From Nocardioides seonyuensis (GTDB lineage Bacteria > Actinomycetota > Actinomycetes > Propionibacteriales > Nocardioidaceae): a DNA stretch of 64,000 nt. Made by a program: the position numbers and the translations under genes. Shown in pieces: positions 1 through 10,280 of the stretch (position 1 is its first letter; the number at the start of each line of letters is the position of its first letter). The DNA is taken from assembly GCF_004683965.1 (NCBI RefSeq), contig NZ_CP038436.1:2728001-2792000 (forward strand), written 5' to 3'. The notes under the pieces were generated by a model. The model was not told the DNA's origin. It made no database searches and was given only the letters and a program-made list of their open reading frames with translations.

Positions 1-858
1 CTGGGCGAGAAGGAGAAGTCCGGCCGGTCCCAGTGGGACGTGAAGCTCAAGCACCGCGACCCCCGCCACGGCGGCGCCACCTCCGAGATCCACGCGGTCG
101 GCGACACCCTCGACCTGACCCGGTTCCACGACATCGTCTGCGCCGAAGCCGAGACCCTCGGCGCCCTCGGTGACGACGACGCCTTCGAGGTCCGCAAGGC
201 CAAAGCCCTCGGAGTGATCGCTGATGCCCAGGCCCGTCTTGACCTCACCAGCCTGCTCTCGCTCCCGGGTGCAGCCAGCGACCGCGACTGCGCAGACGTC
301 GATGCTGACCAGGTGACCCAGGTGCGGCGACGCCTCATCGAGCGGCGCGACGCCAAGGTCCGGCTCTACCTCCACGCCTCGCTGGCCGACATCACGGCCG
401 ACACATCTGGTTCCGTGGGCACGGTCGAGCGGCTTGGCCCGGTGACCCTCGACCAGATCAAGGCATGGGTCGGCAAGGCGCGCGTCACGATCCAGCCCGT
501 CCTCCACGTCGCCTCCGACGACACCTGGTCCGTGGACCGCCACGACCCACCATCACGGATGGCCGAGCAGGTGGTTCTTCGGGATTCGAGCTGCGTGTTC
601 CCGTGGTGCAGCCACCCGTCCCGGCACGCAGACCTCGACCACGTCGACCCCTACGAAGATCCGGACGAAGGTGGACCGCCGGGTCAGACCACCCCGTCGA
701 ACCTGGCCCCGCTGTGTCGAAGACACCACCGAGCCAAGACCGCAGGCGCCTGGACCTACCAACGCACCGCCCCCGGCACCTACCTGTGGACCGGACCCGC
801 CGGCATCACCGCGATCGTCACCCCCACCGGCACCCTCACCCTGGGCTCCAGCTCGTGA
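1..858 (+). CDS. DUF222/HNH endonuclease-like protein (13E12 type), 5' truncated
   Basis: The frame is already open at base 1, so the N-terminal half lies outside the window and the internal GTG at base 40 is not a credible start. About 285 C-terminal residues are visible. They end in a metal-binding HNH motif: CVFPWCSHPSRHADLDHVD, then, about 20 residues later, LAPLCRRHHRAKT. The paired cysteines and the DLDHV and RRHH histidines are the expected zinc and catalytic positions. This architecture (DUF222 followed by HNH) is abundant in actinobacteria, where it forms the 13E12 repeat family. The molecular role is unproven; a nuclease is inferred. A second, complete family member lies at 38085-39431. 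The next gene is convergent and begins 5 bp downstream. Confidence 0.85.
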   Translation: MGEKEKSGRSQWDVKLKHRDPRHGGATSEIHAVGDTLDLTRFHDIVCAEAETLGALGDDDAFEVRKAKALGVIADAQARLDLTSLLSLPGAASDRDCADVDADQVTQVRRRLIERRDAKVRLYLHASLADITADTSGSVGTVERLGPVTLDQIKAWVGKARVTIQPVLHVASDDTWSVDRHDPPSRMAEQVVLRDSSCVFPWCSHPSRHADLDHVDPYEDPDEGGPPGQTTPSNLAPLCRRHHRAKTAGAWTYQRTAPGTYLWTGPAGITAIVTPTGTLTLGSSS

Positions 859-862
859 CCCA

Positions 863-1549
863 TCATCTCTGCGCGAGCACGATCGCCTGAGCCGTCTTCT
901 CGGTTCCTTCCGAGGCACGGGACATCCGCGCGTGGACCCTGATGCCGTGGTCCTCGAGCAGTCTCGTCACAACCGCCGGATCATGGCGGTAGTTCGTCAT
1001 GGCGACCGTGTGTCCGTAGGCGCTGGTGATGTCCACGCCACGGCCGTCACCGGCTTGGAAGGCAATCAGCAGCCAGGCTCCGGGCCGGAGCACCCGCGCA
1101 AACTCCGCGATGATCGGCGCCAGCTGCTGAGGGGCAGCATGGATGAGCGAGTACCACGCCAGTAGACCTCCTGCGGTCGAATCCGGCAGGGGGAGACTCT
1201 CGAGCGCACCCGTCTCGAAGTGCAAGCTCGGGTAGTTGCGTCTGGCGACGTCGATCATCCCCGAGGACAGGTCTATGCCGGTGACCTCCAGGCCTCGAGC
1301 CACGAGGTGAGCGCTGATGCGTCCCGTGCCGCAGCCGGCGTCAACCACCGGGCTGAGCTCCGCAGCGGCGCATCGACGCGCGAAGTCGTCGATCATGGCG
1401 ACATCCAAGGGCGTCTCAGCGTCCAGGCCAGGCAAGAGACGTGCGTAGTCAGCAGCCACGAGGTCGTATGCGCGCTGCACCTGCAGTCGGCCGACGCCTG
1501 GGCTCATGAGCAGGGACGTTACAGACGGACCGTGACGGGCGGCGCTCAT
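863..1549 (-). CDS. class I SAM-dependent methyltransferase
   Basis: A 228-residue Rossmann-fold methyltransferase. Motif I (VVDAGCGTGR) lies at about residues 68-77, followed by the acidic motif II loop VTGIDLSSGM and a motif IV/post-I region around LAWYSLIHAAP, typical of the Methyltransf_11/25 families. The substrate cannot be told from sequence. The frame stays open further upstream, but the start at 1549 is chosen because a good ribosome binding site (GGAGGG) sits 5 nt before ATGAGCGCC. The longer version would run into the divergent phosphotransferase gene. The divergent intergenic space is only 42 bp. Confidence 0.85.
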   Translation of the reverse strand: MSAARHGPSVTSLLMSPGVGRLQVQRAYDLVAADYARLLPGLDAETPLDVAMIDDFARRCAAAELSPVVDAGCGTGRISAHLVARGLEVTGIDLSSGMIDVARRNYPSLHFETGALESLPLPDSTAGGLLAWYSLIHAAPQQLAPIIAEFARVLRPGAWLLIAFQAGDGRGVDITSAYGHTVAMTNYRHDPAVVTRLLEDHGIRVHARMSRASEGTEKTAQAIVLAQR

Positions 1550-1591
1550 CTGCCCTCCGCGGAGGATCCACTGCTCCGGCAGGATGGCGGC

Positions 1592-2428
1592 ATGACCGCC
1601 GATCTGGGACCGGAGCGCAGTCAGCTCCCATGGCCCACCACGGCCGAGGCAGTCGCTGCCTCCGTGGCCTGCGCACGCGCCCTGGGGCTGCCTGTCGAGG
1701 AACCGGAGGTCATCGCCGAGGGCTTCAGCGTCCGCGTCCACCTCCGTCCCTCACCTGTCGTCAGCCGGGTGGTCACGACGGGTCAGCAGCTGCGGGGGAA
1801 GCCTCGCCCCTGGCTCGAGCGCGAGGTGGCGGTGGGGCAGTTCCTCGCCCGGTCCGACGTCGCGATCGTGGCTCCCTGGGAGGAGCCCGGGCCCCACCGC
1901 GTCGACGGGACCGACGTGACGCTGTGGAGCTGGGTCGAGGACACCGGCGGGTTGGTCTCCGCGGCCGAGTTCGGGGTGATGCTGGGGGAGCTGCACACCG
2001 CCCTGGCGTCGTACGCCCCCGACCTCCCCACCTTGGTGGGACCGCTCACCGACATCGCCGCGGCGGTCTCGCGCGTCGACGATCCGCTCCTCCACCGCGC
2101 GGCCGACGTGCTGGTGCCCTTGGCGATGGACTGGCCGCGGCGTCCCCTGCACGGTGACGCCCACACCGGCAACGTGCTGATGACGCGGGACGGTCCTCGG
2201 TGGAGCGACTTCGAGGACGTCTGTGCCGGACCGGTCGAGTGGGACCTGGCCTCCTTGACCCTGACCGACGAGGCGGTGGACGCCTACCCCGGTCACATCG
2301 ACCGGACACGGCTGGAGGAGTGCCGCGACCTGCGCCGCCTGCAGGTCTTGTCGTACCTCCTGGTCGAGGACGCCCACGAGCCCCAGCTCCTTGAATCGCT
2401 CACCTCCGCGCTCCGGTGGCGCCTGTAG
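1592..2428 (+). CDS. aminoglycoside phosphotransferase-family kinase (APH)
   Basis: A 278-residue protein of the APH/choline-kinase fold. The catalytic loop HGDAHTGN (H187, D189, N194) and the metal-binding SDFED (D206) are intact, so it is probably an active small-molecule kinase. The substrate is not recognisable. Many actinobacterial members are annotated as resistance enzymes without proof, so antibiotic modification should not be assumed. The start at 1592 is favoured over more upstream in-frame starts because those lie inside the opposite-strand methyltransferase, and because a CAGGAT hexamer ends 6 nt before this ATG, consistent with leaderless expression. A phosphomannomutase gene follows after 25 bp. 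Confidence 0.82.
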   Translation: MTADLGPERSQLPWPTTAEAVAASVACARALGLPVEEPEVIAEGFSVRVHLRPSPVVSRVVTTGQQLRGKPRPWLEREVAVGQFLARSDVAIVAPWEEPGPHRVDGTDVTLWSWVEDTGGLVSAAEFGVMLGELHTALASYAPDLPTLVGPLTDIAAAVSRVDDPLLHRAADVLVPLAMDWPRRPLHGDAHTGNVLMTRDGPRWSDFEDVCAGPVEWDLASLTLTDEAVDAYPGHIDRTRLEECRDLRRLQVLSYLLVEDAHEPQLLESLTSALRWRL

Positions 2429-2441
2429 CCCGGCCGGCCCC

Positions 2442-2447
2442 TAGGCT
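2442..2447 (+). promoter_or_regulatory. leaderless -10 (TAGGCT) of manB
   Basis: TAGGCT ends 6 nt before the manB ATG and there is no Shine-Dalgarno sequence. Transcription would start at or next to the start codon. Confidence 0.6.
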
Positions 2448-2453
2448 TCGCCC

Positions 2454-3857
2454 ATGCCTTCCAGCACCTTGGACCCCGAGAACCTTCACGCCATCTTCAA
2501 GGCGTACGACGTCCGGGGCACCGTGCCGGACCAGCTCGACGCCGACCTCGCCAGGGCGACCGGGGCCGCGTTCGTCGAGGTGATCGATCCGGGCACGGTG
2601 GTCGTGGGGCACGACATGCGGCCCAGCTCGCCGGAGCTGGCGGCCGCCTTCGCCGACGGTGCGACCCGCGCGGGTGCGGACGTCGTCATGGTCGGGTTGG
2701 CCTCGACCGACCAGCTGTACTTCGCGTCGGGTCACCTCGGTCATGCGGGCGTGATGTTCACCGCGAGCCACAACCCGGCCGGCTACAACGGCATGAAGAT
2801 GTGCCGCGCCGAGGCGGTCCCGATCGGCACGGACAGCGGCCTCGTGCAGATCCGCGACGCGGTGGCGTCGGGTCGCCCGCAGGTCGCGACGGAGCCCGGC
2901 CGGGTGTCCGAGCAGGACGTGCTCTCCGACTACGCCGCCCACCTCCTGCGTCTGGCGCCCGTCGAGGGTCGTCGGCTCACGGTGGTGGTCGACGCCGGCA
3001 ACGGGATGGCGGGGCTGACCGCTCCGGAGGTCCTGGGCAGGATCGACGGCATCGACGTGGTGCCGATGTACTTCGAGCTCGACGGCACCTTCCCGAACCA
3101 CGAGGCCAACCCCATCGAGCCCGACAACCTGCGCGACCTCCAGGCTCGGGTGCTGGAGGAGAACGCCGACATCGGACTCGCCTTCGACGGTGACGCCGAC
3201 CGGTGCTTCCTCGTCGACGAGCGGGGGGAGGCGGTGTCGCCCTCGACCCTCACGGCACTGATCGCCGCCCGCGAGCTCGGCAAGTCACCCGGGTCGACGA
3301 TCATCCACAACCTCATCACCTCGCGGGCCGTGCCCGAGATCGTCGCCGAGCTCGGCGGCACGTCGCTTCGCACCCGGGTCGGCCACTCCTACATCAAGGC
3401 CTCGATGGCCGAGTCCGGCGCCGTCTTCGGCGGCGAGCACAGCGGCCACTTCTACTTCCGCGACTTCTGGCGCGCCGACTCGGGCATGCTCGCGGCCCTC
3501 CATGCGCTCGCCGCGCTGGCCGAGACCGACCGCCCGCTGTCGCAGCTGCTCGCCGAGTACGAGCGCTATCCCATGAGTGGTGAGATCAACTCCACGGTCG
3601 CCGACCAGCAGGCCGTGATGGACGGGCTGCGCGAGCACTACTCTGGCCACGACGGCGTCGAGGTCGACGACCTCGACGGGCTCACGGTGATCCATCGTGA
3701 CTGGTGGTTCAACGTGCGGCCGTCCAACACCGAGCCGCTGCTGCGGCTCAACGCCGAAGGCAGGGACCTCTCCACCATGGAGCGGGTCCGTGACGAGGTC
3801 CTCGCCACCATCAGGTCCGCACCATCCGAGCCCACCCAGACCGGGGGAGACCAGTGA
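2454..3857 (+). CDS. manB: phosphomannomutase/phosphoglucomutase
   Basis: A 467-residue alpha-D-phosphohexomutase interconverting hexose 6-phosphate and hexose 1-phosphate, feeding GDP-mannose and cell-envelope glycan synthesis. All four signature loops are present: the phosphoserine loop TASHNPAGYNG (S105), the Mg2+ loop DGDADR (residues 245-250), the sugar-specificity loop GGEHSGH (about residue 328) and the C-terminal phosphate-binding RPSNTEP. The GEHSG form fits bifunctional PMM/PGM enzymes. It heads a conserved block that in mycobacteria runs manB-TobH-manA; no manA is present here. Its stop overlaps the start of the next small gene by GTGA. The start follows a TAGGCT hexamer at leaderless spacing. 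Confidence 0.93.
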   Translation: MPSSTLDPENLHAIFKAYDVRGTVPDQLDADLARATGAAFVEVIDPGTVVVGHDMRPSSPELAAAFADGATRAGADVVMVGLASTDQLYFASGHLGHAGVMFTASHNPAGYNGMKMCRAEAVPIGTDSGLVQIRDAVASGRPQVATEPGRVSEQDVLSDYAAHLLRLAPVEGRRLTVVVDAGNGMAGLTAPEVLGRIDGIDVVPMYFELDGTFPNHEANPIEPDNLRDLQARVLEENADIGLAFDGDADRCFLVDERGEAVSPSTLTALIAARELGKSPGSTIIHNLITSRAVPEIVAELGGTSLRTRVGHSYIKASMAESGAVFGGEHSGHFYFRDFWRADSGMLAALHALAALAETDRPLSQLLAEYERYPMSGEINSTVADQQAVMDGLREHYSGHDGVEVDDLDGLTVIHRDWWFNVRPSNTEPLLRLNAEGRDLSTMERVRDEVLATIRSAPSEPTQTGGDQ

Positions 3858-4018
3858 ACATCGATCAGCAGCTGCTCGACATCATCGTCTGCCCCGCCTG
3901 CCACGGAGAGCTGAAGGTCGTGGACCCCGAGCTCGTGTGCCAGGGCTGCGGCAACGCCTACCCCGTGCGCGACGACATCCCGGTCCTCCTGGTCGACGAG
4001 GCCCGCAAGCCCGCCTGA
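3854..4018 (+). CDS. Trm112-family zinc-ribbon mini-protein
   Basis: A 54-residue protein beginning with a GTG that overlaps the manB TGA (GTGA), so the two are translationally coupled. It contains two CxxC knuckles, CPAC (C13, C16) and CQGC (C29, C32), flanked by a DIIVCP start and a PVRDDIPVLL tail. That is the Trm112/YcaR pattern. Eukaryotic Trm112 is an activator subunit of methyltransferases; the bacterial role is not settled. It is easily missed because of its size. The SIS-domain gene follows after 28 bp, so manB, this gene and the SIS gene probably form one transcript. Confidence 0.88.
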   Translation: MNIDQQLLDIIVCPACHGELKVVDPELVCQGCGNAYPVRDDIPVLLVDEARKPA

Positions 4019-4046
4019 GCGGCGAGCGGCGAGATCGGGAGCTGAC

Positions 4047-5072
4047 GTGGTGAGCTGGTTCGACGAGTCGCGGCTCGACGACGAGACCGTGCTGGCGGGT
4101 GCTGACCTGAGGCTGCGGACGCTCGCCGAGTCCGGTGCCCGCGTACGACGGGAGGCCCACGAGGCCGCCCAGGTCACCGCCGACCTGGTCGCTCGTGACC
4201 TCCCGCGCCCACGCGCAGTCATCGCGGCCGGTCCGGACTCGCGGCTCCTGCGCGCGGTGCTCGAGCCGTGGTGCCCCGTTCCCTTCGTCGCGTGGCCCAA
4301 TCCTGGCCTTCCCGGCTGGGTGGGGAGCCTCGACCTGGTGGTCATGCTGGCGCCCGAGGGCTCCGACCACGGATCGGCCTCGGCCGTGGCCGAGGCGGTG
4401 CGGCGTGGTGCCCATGTGGTCGTCGCGTGCCCTGAGCGCTCGCTGGTCGCCGAGCACGCCGCCGGGCGGGACACCACGATCCTGCCCACCGTGACGGGGG
4501 ACCAGCTCGCCACGGCCGTGGTCGTGCTCGACTACCTCAGCCACGTCGACCTGTGCCCGGGGGCGGATGCCGAGACGGTGGCGACCGCGCTGGACGAGGT
4601 GGCGACTGCCTGCTCGCCCCATCGCGACCTCGCGGTCAACCCCGCCAAGATGCTCGCGATCGCCATGGCCGACACCAATCCCGTCCTGTGGGGAGGATCG
4701 GTGCTCGCCGCCCGCGCGGCGCGCCGCGTGGCCGAGTCGGTCCGGCGCGCGAGCGGAAGGTCGGCGATCGCCGGCGACGCCGAGCACCTGCTGCCGCTGC
4801 TCGAGGCCACCCGGCAGCGCGACGTGTTCGAGGACCCCTTCGCCGAGGAGTCACCCGAGCTCCGGCCCCTGCTCCTGATCCTCGACGACGGCTCCGACGA
4901 CCACGTCGTACGCGAGCAGGCGGGGATCCTGCGTGCCGCGGCAGCCTCCCGCGGCGTCCGTGTCGAGACGATCTCCACCCAGGTCGACGCCGAGGTCGCG
5001 CGCTACGCGTCCCTGCTCCTGACCGGCACCTACGCCGCTGAGTACCTCCGCATCGGCCTGGTCGAGGACTGA
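4047..5072 (+). CDS. SIS-domain protein, TobH/phosphosugar-isomerase-like
   Basis: A 341-residue protein that by content (sugar-isomerase-type Rossmann segments around VIAAGPDSRLLRAVL and VVACPERSLVAEHA) and by position after manB matches the mycobacterial TobH family, related to bifunctional phosphoglucose/phosphomannose isomerases. The N terminus (WFDESRLDDETVL) is characteristic of the actinobacterial family. Catalytic residues cannot be assigned with confidence, so isomerase activity is only inferred. It may supply mannose 6-phosphate to ManB, since no manA is visible. Two consecutive GTG codons (4047, 4050) could serve as start. Confidence 0.75.
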   Translation: MVSWFDESRLDDETVLAGADLRLRTLAESGARVRREAHEAAQVTADLVARDLPRPRAVIAAGPDSRLLRAVLEPWCPVPFVAWPNPGLPGWVGSLDLVVMLAPEGSDHGSASAVAEAVRRGAHVVVACPERSLVAEHAAGRDTTILPTVTGDQLATAVVVLDYLSHVDLCPGADAETVATALDEVATACSPHRDLAVNPAKMLAIAMADTNPVLWGGSVLAARAARRVAESVRRASGRSAIAGDAEHLLPLLEATRQRDVFEDPFAEESPELRPLLLILDDGSDDHVVREQAGILRAAAASRGVRVETISTQVDAEVARYASLLLTGTYAAEYLRIGLVED

Positions 5073-5116
5073 GGGCACCACCAGGGCGCGCGAGATCCGC
5101 GCCGTGACCACGCCGA

Positions 5117-5122
5117 TAGGCT
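5117..5122 (+). promoter_or_regulatory. -10 (TAGGCT) of the DUF808 gene
   Basis: TAGGCT lies 33 nt before the ATG. The implied leader carries a GGAAGGA ribosome binding site, so this is a conventional leadered promoter. Confidence 0.45.
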
Positions 5123-5155
5123 GAGCTGCACCGACCCACACCGGAAGGACCCCTC

Positions 5156-6340
<1,185 letters not shown>

Positions 6341-6349
6341 GGCCGGTTC

Positions 6350-6355
6350 TAGGCT
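6350..6355 (+). promoter_or_regulatory. -10 (TAGGCT) of sahH
   Basis: TAGGCT lies 78 nt before the sahH ATG. A TTCTGA about 19 bp upstream could be a poor -35. The implied leader of about 70 nt shows no recognised SAH-riboswitch core. Confidence 0.4.
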
Positions 6356-6433
6356 TCTGAAGTCAGCGTGGGAGATCCCGACGACGCACAGACGTGCGGC
6401 GCAGACGCGCTCCACACACTTCAGGAGACAACG

Positions 6434-7891
6434 ATGGACTTCAAGGTCGCTGACCTCAGCCTGGCCGACTTCGGTCGCAAGGAGATCGAGCTCGCAGAGC
6501 ACGAGATGCCGGGCCTGATGGCCATGCGCGAGCGCTACGGCAAGGACCAGCCCCTCAAGGGCGCCCGCATCGCCGGGTCGCTGCACATGACGATCCAGAC
6601 CGCCGTCCTGATCGAGACCCTCGTCGCGCTCGGCGCCGACGTGCGCTGGGCCACCTGCAACATCTTCTCCACCCAGGACCACGCGGCCGCCGCGGTCGTC
6701 GTCGGTCGCGACGGCTCCGTCGACGCCCCCGCTGGCACCCCGGTCTTCGCCTGGAAGGGCGAGACCCTCGCCGAGTACTGGGACGAGGCCGAGAAGGTCT
6801 TCGACTTCACCGACGCCGACGGCAACCCGGTCGGGCCCAACGTCCTCCTCGACGACGGTGGCGACATCACGATGCTGCTCCACCTGGGCGTGGAGTTCGA
6901 GAAGACCGGTGTCGTGCCGTCGCAGGACAGCACCGACAACGAGGAGTTCAAGGAGGTGCTGCGAGTGCTGGCCCGCTCGGTCGAGGCCAAGCCGCAGCAC
7001 TGGACCACCATCGCCAAGGACATCAAGGGCGTCTCCGAGGAGACCACCACCGGCGTGCTGCGCCTCTACGACCGGTTCCGCGAGGGCACGCTCCTCTTCC
7101 CGGCGATCAACGTCAACGACTCGGTCACGAAGTCCAAGTTCGACAACAAGTACGGCTGCCGCCACTCGCTGATCGACGGGCTCAACCGGGCGACCGACGT
7201 GATGATCGGTGGCAAGGTCGCCGTCGTCTGCGGCTACGGCGACGTCGGCAAGGGCTCCGCGGAGTCGCTGCGCGGCCAGGGCGCCCGGGTGATCGTGACC
7301 GAGATCGACCCGATCTGCGCGCTGCAGGCCGCCATGGACGGCTACGAGGTCAAGCGCCTCGAGTCCGTCGTCGAGACCGCTGACATCTTCATCACCACGA
7401 CCGGCAACTTCGACATCATCACGGTCGAGCACTTCCACAAGATGAAGCACCAGGCGATCGTCGGGAACATCGGCCACTTCGACAACGAGATCAACATGGC
7501 GGGCCTGGCCAAGATCCCCGGCATCGTCAAGGACGAGATCAAGCCGCAGGTCCACCAGTGGATCTTCCCCGGCGAGGACGGCAAGCCCGGCAAGAAGATC
7601 ATCGTGCTGTCGGAGGGTCGCCTGCTCAACCTGGGCAACGCCACGGGCCACCCGTCGTTCGTCATGTCGAACTCCTTCACCAACCAGGTGCTGGCACAGA
7701 TCGAGCTCTACACCAAGGCCGACGACTACCAGCTCGGCGTGCACGTCCTGCCCAAGCACCTCGACGAAGAGGTGGCCCGCCTGCACCTCGACGCCCTCGG
7801 TGTCGAGCTGACCGAGCTCACCAAGGAGCAGGCCGCCTACCTCGGCGTCCCGGTGGAGGGCCCCTACAAGTCCGACCACTACCGATACTGA
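6434..7891 (+). CDS. sahH: adenosylhomocysteinase
   Basis: A 485-residue NAD-dependent S-adenosylhomocysteine hydrolase, splitting SAH to adenosine and homocysteine and so relieving product inhibition of methyltransferases. Recognisable parts are the N-terminal substrate domain, the actinobacterial insert seen as an enlarged segment after residue 140, the NAD-binding [11 protein letters not shown] (around residue 267) and the C-terminal [11 protein letters not shown] and SDHYRY tail that reaches into the neighbouring subunit. The ATG at 6434 is chosen over an upstream in-frame start because CAGGAG stands 6 nt before it and the protein then begins at the family's usual place. The downstream gene is mtrA, as in mycobacteria. 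Confidence 0.97.
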   Translation: MDFKVADLSLADFGRKEIELAEHEMPGLMAMRERYGKDQPLKGARIAGSLHMTIQTAVLIETLVALGADVRWATCNIFSTQDHAAAAVVVGRDGSVDAPAGTPVFAWKGETLAEYWDEAEKVFDFTDADGNPVGPNVLLDDGGDITMLLHLGVEFEKTGVVPSQDSTDNEEFKEVLRVLARSVEAKPQHWTTIAKDIKGVSEETTTGVLRLYDRFREGTLLFPAINVNDSVTKSKFDNKYGCRHSLIDGLNRATDVMIGGKVAVVCGYGDVGKGSAESLRGQGARVIVTEIDPICALQAAMDGYEVKRLESVVETADIFITTTGNFDIITVEHFHKMKHQAIVGNIGHFDNEINMAGLAKIPGIVKDEIKPQVHQWIFPGEDGKPGKKIIVLSEGRLLNLGNATGHPSFVMSNSFTNQVLAQIELYTKADDYQLGVHVLPKHLDEEVARLHLDALGVELTELTKEQAAYLGVPVEGPYKSDHYRY

Positions 7892-7923
7892 CCTGATCGC
7901 CGGTGGCGCTTCGGCGACCTCAC

Positions 7924-7929
7924 TAGGCT
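7924..7929 (+). promoter_or_regulatory. leaderless -10 (TAGGCT) of mtrA
   Basis: TAGGCT ends 7 nt before the mtrA ATG and no ribosome binding site is visible. Confidence 0.6.
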
Positions 7930-7936
7930 CTGGGAC

Positions 7937-8638
7937 ATGAGTCCAGCTTCGGAGCAGCCCACCCGCGGCAGCATCCTGGTCGTCGACGACGATGCCTCAC
8001 TGGCGGAGATGCTGTCGATCGTGCTGCGCCAGGAGGGCTTCGAGAGCCGCATCGTCGAGCGTGGCGACGAGGCCCTGGCCGCCTTCCGCGACTACCAGCC
8101 GGACCTGGTGCTGCTCGACCTGATGCTCCCGGGCAAGGACGGCATCGACGTCTGCAAGGAGATCAGGGCGGAGTCGGGCGTGCCGATCGTCATGCTCACC
8201 GCCAAGGGCGACACCATCGACGTCGTCGTCGGTCTCGAGTCGGGGGCCGACGACTACATCGTCAAGCCGTTCAAGCCCAAGGAGCTCATCGCTCGCATCC
8301 GCGCGCGCGTGCGCCGCACGGACACGCCGGCCGACGAGGGGCTCACGATCGCCGACCTCTCCATCGACGTCGCGGGTCACTCCGTCACCCGGGACGGTCA
8401 GCCGATCAACCTGACCCCGCTCGAGTTCGACCTCCTGGTCTGCCTGGCGCGCAAGCCCTGGCAGGTCTTCACCCGCGAGGTGCTGCTCGAGCAGGTCTGG
8501 GGCTATCGCCACAGCGCCGACACCCGACTGGTCAACGTCCACGTGCAGCGCCTGCGCTCCAAGGTCGAGCACGACCCCGAGAACCCCGAGGTCGTGGTCA
8601 CGGTCCGGGGCGTGGGCTACAAGGCCGGCAAGTCGTAG
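7937..8638 (+). CDS. mtrA: response regulator MtrA
   Basis: A 233-residue OmpR/PhoB-type regulator. The receiver domain has the acidic pocket VVDDD (residues 15-19), phosphoacceptor D61 in LLDLMLPGKDG and the conserved K110 in IVKPFKPKE. A winged-helix DNA-binding domain follows (LTPLEFDLLVCLARKP and the RLRSKVEHDPENP recognition region). Identity as MtrA rests on the very actinobacterial sequence and on the mtrA-mtrB-lpqB order. In mycobacteria MtrA is essential and controls cell division, DNA replication and envelope genes. mtrB follows after 7 bp. Confidence 0.95.
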   Translation: MSPASEQPTRGSILVVDDDASLAEMLSIVLRQEGFESRIVERGDEALAAFRDYQPDLVLLDLMLPGKDGIDVCKEIRAESGVPIVMLTAKGDTIDVVVGLESGADDYIVKPFKPKELIARIRARVRRTDTPADEGLTIADLSIDVAGHSVTRDGQPINLTPLEFDLLVCLARKPWQVFTREVLLEQVWGYRHSADTRLVNVHVQRLRSKVEHDPENPEVVVTVRGVGYKAGKS

Positions 8639-8645
8639 GCCCGCG

Positions 8646-10280
8646 ATGGCCGAGCCCACCACGCCCACCCGGGGCCGGGAACGACTCCCCGGGGGGCTGG
8701 GTCATGCGCTGCGCCGGGGCCCGTCGTTCTGGCGGCGCTCGGTGCAGGCACGGGTGGTGCTGAGCACGGCCGTGCTCTCCGCCGTGGTCATCGGCATCGT
8801 CGGCTGGGTGCTCATCCAGCAGACGCGCGACGGCCTCCTCGAGAACCGCGTCGACGCCGTGGTGAGCGAGGCCGAGAGGGAGACCGAGTCGGCGCGCTCC
8901 GCCCTCGACTCGGCGCTCGGCGTCGAGCTCGACGAGTCAGCCCAGCAGCAGGAGCTGGTCCAGCCGATCATCGCCCAGGGAGCCACGCGTGGCTTCGCGG
9001 TCGTCCTCTCGCCGCCCATCGGGGAGGGCAGCCGGCTGTCGGACGGCGGCGCGAAGTTCACCCTCGGTCTCGACCTCGAGAGCGTGCCCGAGGCACTCGA
9101 GGACCGGTTCGACGTCGCATCGCCGACGTCGTGGACCTACACCGACATCTCCACCACCCGCGACGTCCCCGGTCTGCCCGAGGGCCCGGGGGTGGTGGTG
9201 GCCAGCCAGGTACGCCTGCCCGCAGACGGCCACACCTACACGCTCTACTACCTCTACCCGCTCGCCGAGCAGGAGGAGACGCTCGCACTGGTCGCGCGCG
9301 CCATGCTCACCGCCGGCACGCTGCTGCTGGTGCTGGTGGCGGGACTCACGTGGCTGGTCACCCGCCAGGTGGTCACCCCCATCCGGATGGCGCGGCGCGT
9401 GGCGGAGCGCCTGGCCGCCGGCCAGCTGCAGGAGCGCCTCAGGGTACGTGGTGAGGACGACCTCGCCCGCCTGGCCACCTCGTTCAACCAGATGGCCTCC
9501 AACCTCCAGAAGCAGATCCGGCAGCTCGAGGAGCTCAGTCGCATGCAGCGCCGTTTCGTCTCCGACGTCTCCCACGAGCTGCGGACCCCCCTGACCACCG
9601 TGAGGATGGCCAGCGACGTGCTCCACGACGCCAGGGAGGGGTTCGGCCCGGTCGCCGGCCGTGCCGCGGAGCTGCTGCAGACCGAGCTCGACCGCTTCGA
9701 GACGCTGCTCGCCGACCTGCTCGAGATCAGCCGCTTCGACGCCGGTGCGGCGGTGCTCGACGCGGAGGACGTCGACCTGGTCGACGTGGCCCATCGCGTC
9801 GTCGACATGACCAGGGGACTGGCCCAGCAGCGCGGGATCCGCGTGGTCGTGCACGACCCCGGTGTCAGCTGCCTGGCCGAGGCCGACGTACGACGCGTCG
9901 AGCGGATCGTGCGGAACCTCATCACCAACGCCATCGACCACGCCGAGTCCGGCAACGTCGACGTCTACGTCGCCGGTGACGACCACGCCTCCGCGATCGC
10001 CGTTCGGGACCACGGCGTCGGCCTGGGCCCGGGGGAGTCGGCGATGGTCTTCAACCGCTTCTGGCGCGCGGATCCCGCCCGCGCCCGCAGCAGCGGCGGC
10101 ACGGGCCTGGGGCTCTCCATCTCGCTCGAGGACGCTCACCTGCACGGCGGCTGGCTCCAGGCCTGGGGACGACCGGGCCAGGGGGCTCAGTTCAGGTTGA
10201 CCCTGCCCCGTCGGCTCGCCGACGCGTTGCGCCACAGCCCGCTGCCGCTCGTGCCCGAGGACGCCAGGGAGTCGGCATGA
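8646..10280 (+). CDS. mtrB: sensor histidine kinase MtrB
   Basis: A 544-residue membrane kinase partnering MtrA. It has TM1 at about residues 37-57, an extracytoplasmic sensor of about 150 residues, TM2 at about 216-238, HAMP (VVTPIRMARRVAERLAAG), the dimerisation/phosphoacceptor box VSDVSHELRTPL (H310) and an ATPase domain with an N box (NLITNAIDHA), a G1 box (DHGVGLG) and a G2 box (GGTGLGLSI). All catalytic elements are intact. Its stop overlaps the lpqB start by four bases (ATGA), which points to coupled translation. Confidence 0.95.
   Translation: MAEPTTPTRGRERLPGGLGHALRRGPSFWRRSVQARVVLSTAVLSAVVIGIVGWVLIQQTRDGLLENRVDAVVSEAERETESARSALDSALGVELDESAQQQELVQPIIAQGATRGFAVVLSPPIGEGSRLSDGGAKFTLGLDLESVPEALEDRFDVASPTSWTYTDISTTRDVPGLPEGPGVVVASQVRLPADGHTYTLYYLYPLAEQEETLALVARAMLTAGTLLLVLVAGLTWLVTRQVVTPIRMARRVAERLAAGQLQERLRVRGEDDLARLATSFNQMASNLQKQIRQLEELSRMQRRFVSDVSHELRTPLTTVRMASDVLHDAREGFGPVAGRAAELLQTELDRFETLLADLLEISRFDAGAAVLDAEDVDLVDVAHRVVDMTRGLAQQRGIRVVVHDPGVSCLAEADVRRVERIVRNLITNAIDHAESGNVDVYVAGDDHASAIAVRDHGVGLGPGESAMVFNRFWRADPARARSSGGTGLGLSISLEDAHLHGGWLQAWGRPGQGAQFRLTLPRRLADALRHSPLPLVPEDARESA

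Noticed and set aside
6356..6433. SAH/SAM riboswitch upstream of sahH
   Set aside because: The short leader was examined for the known SAH-riboswitch core and none was found; only a normal ribosome binding site is evident.
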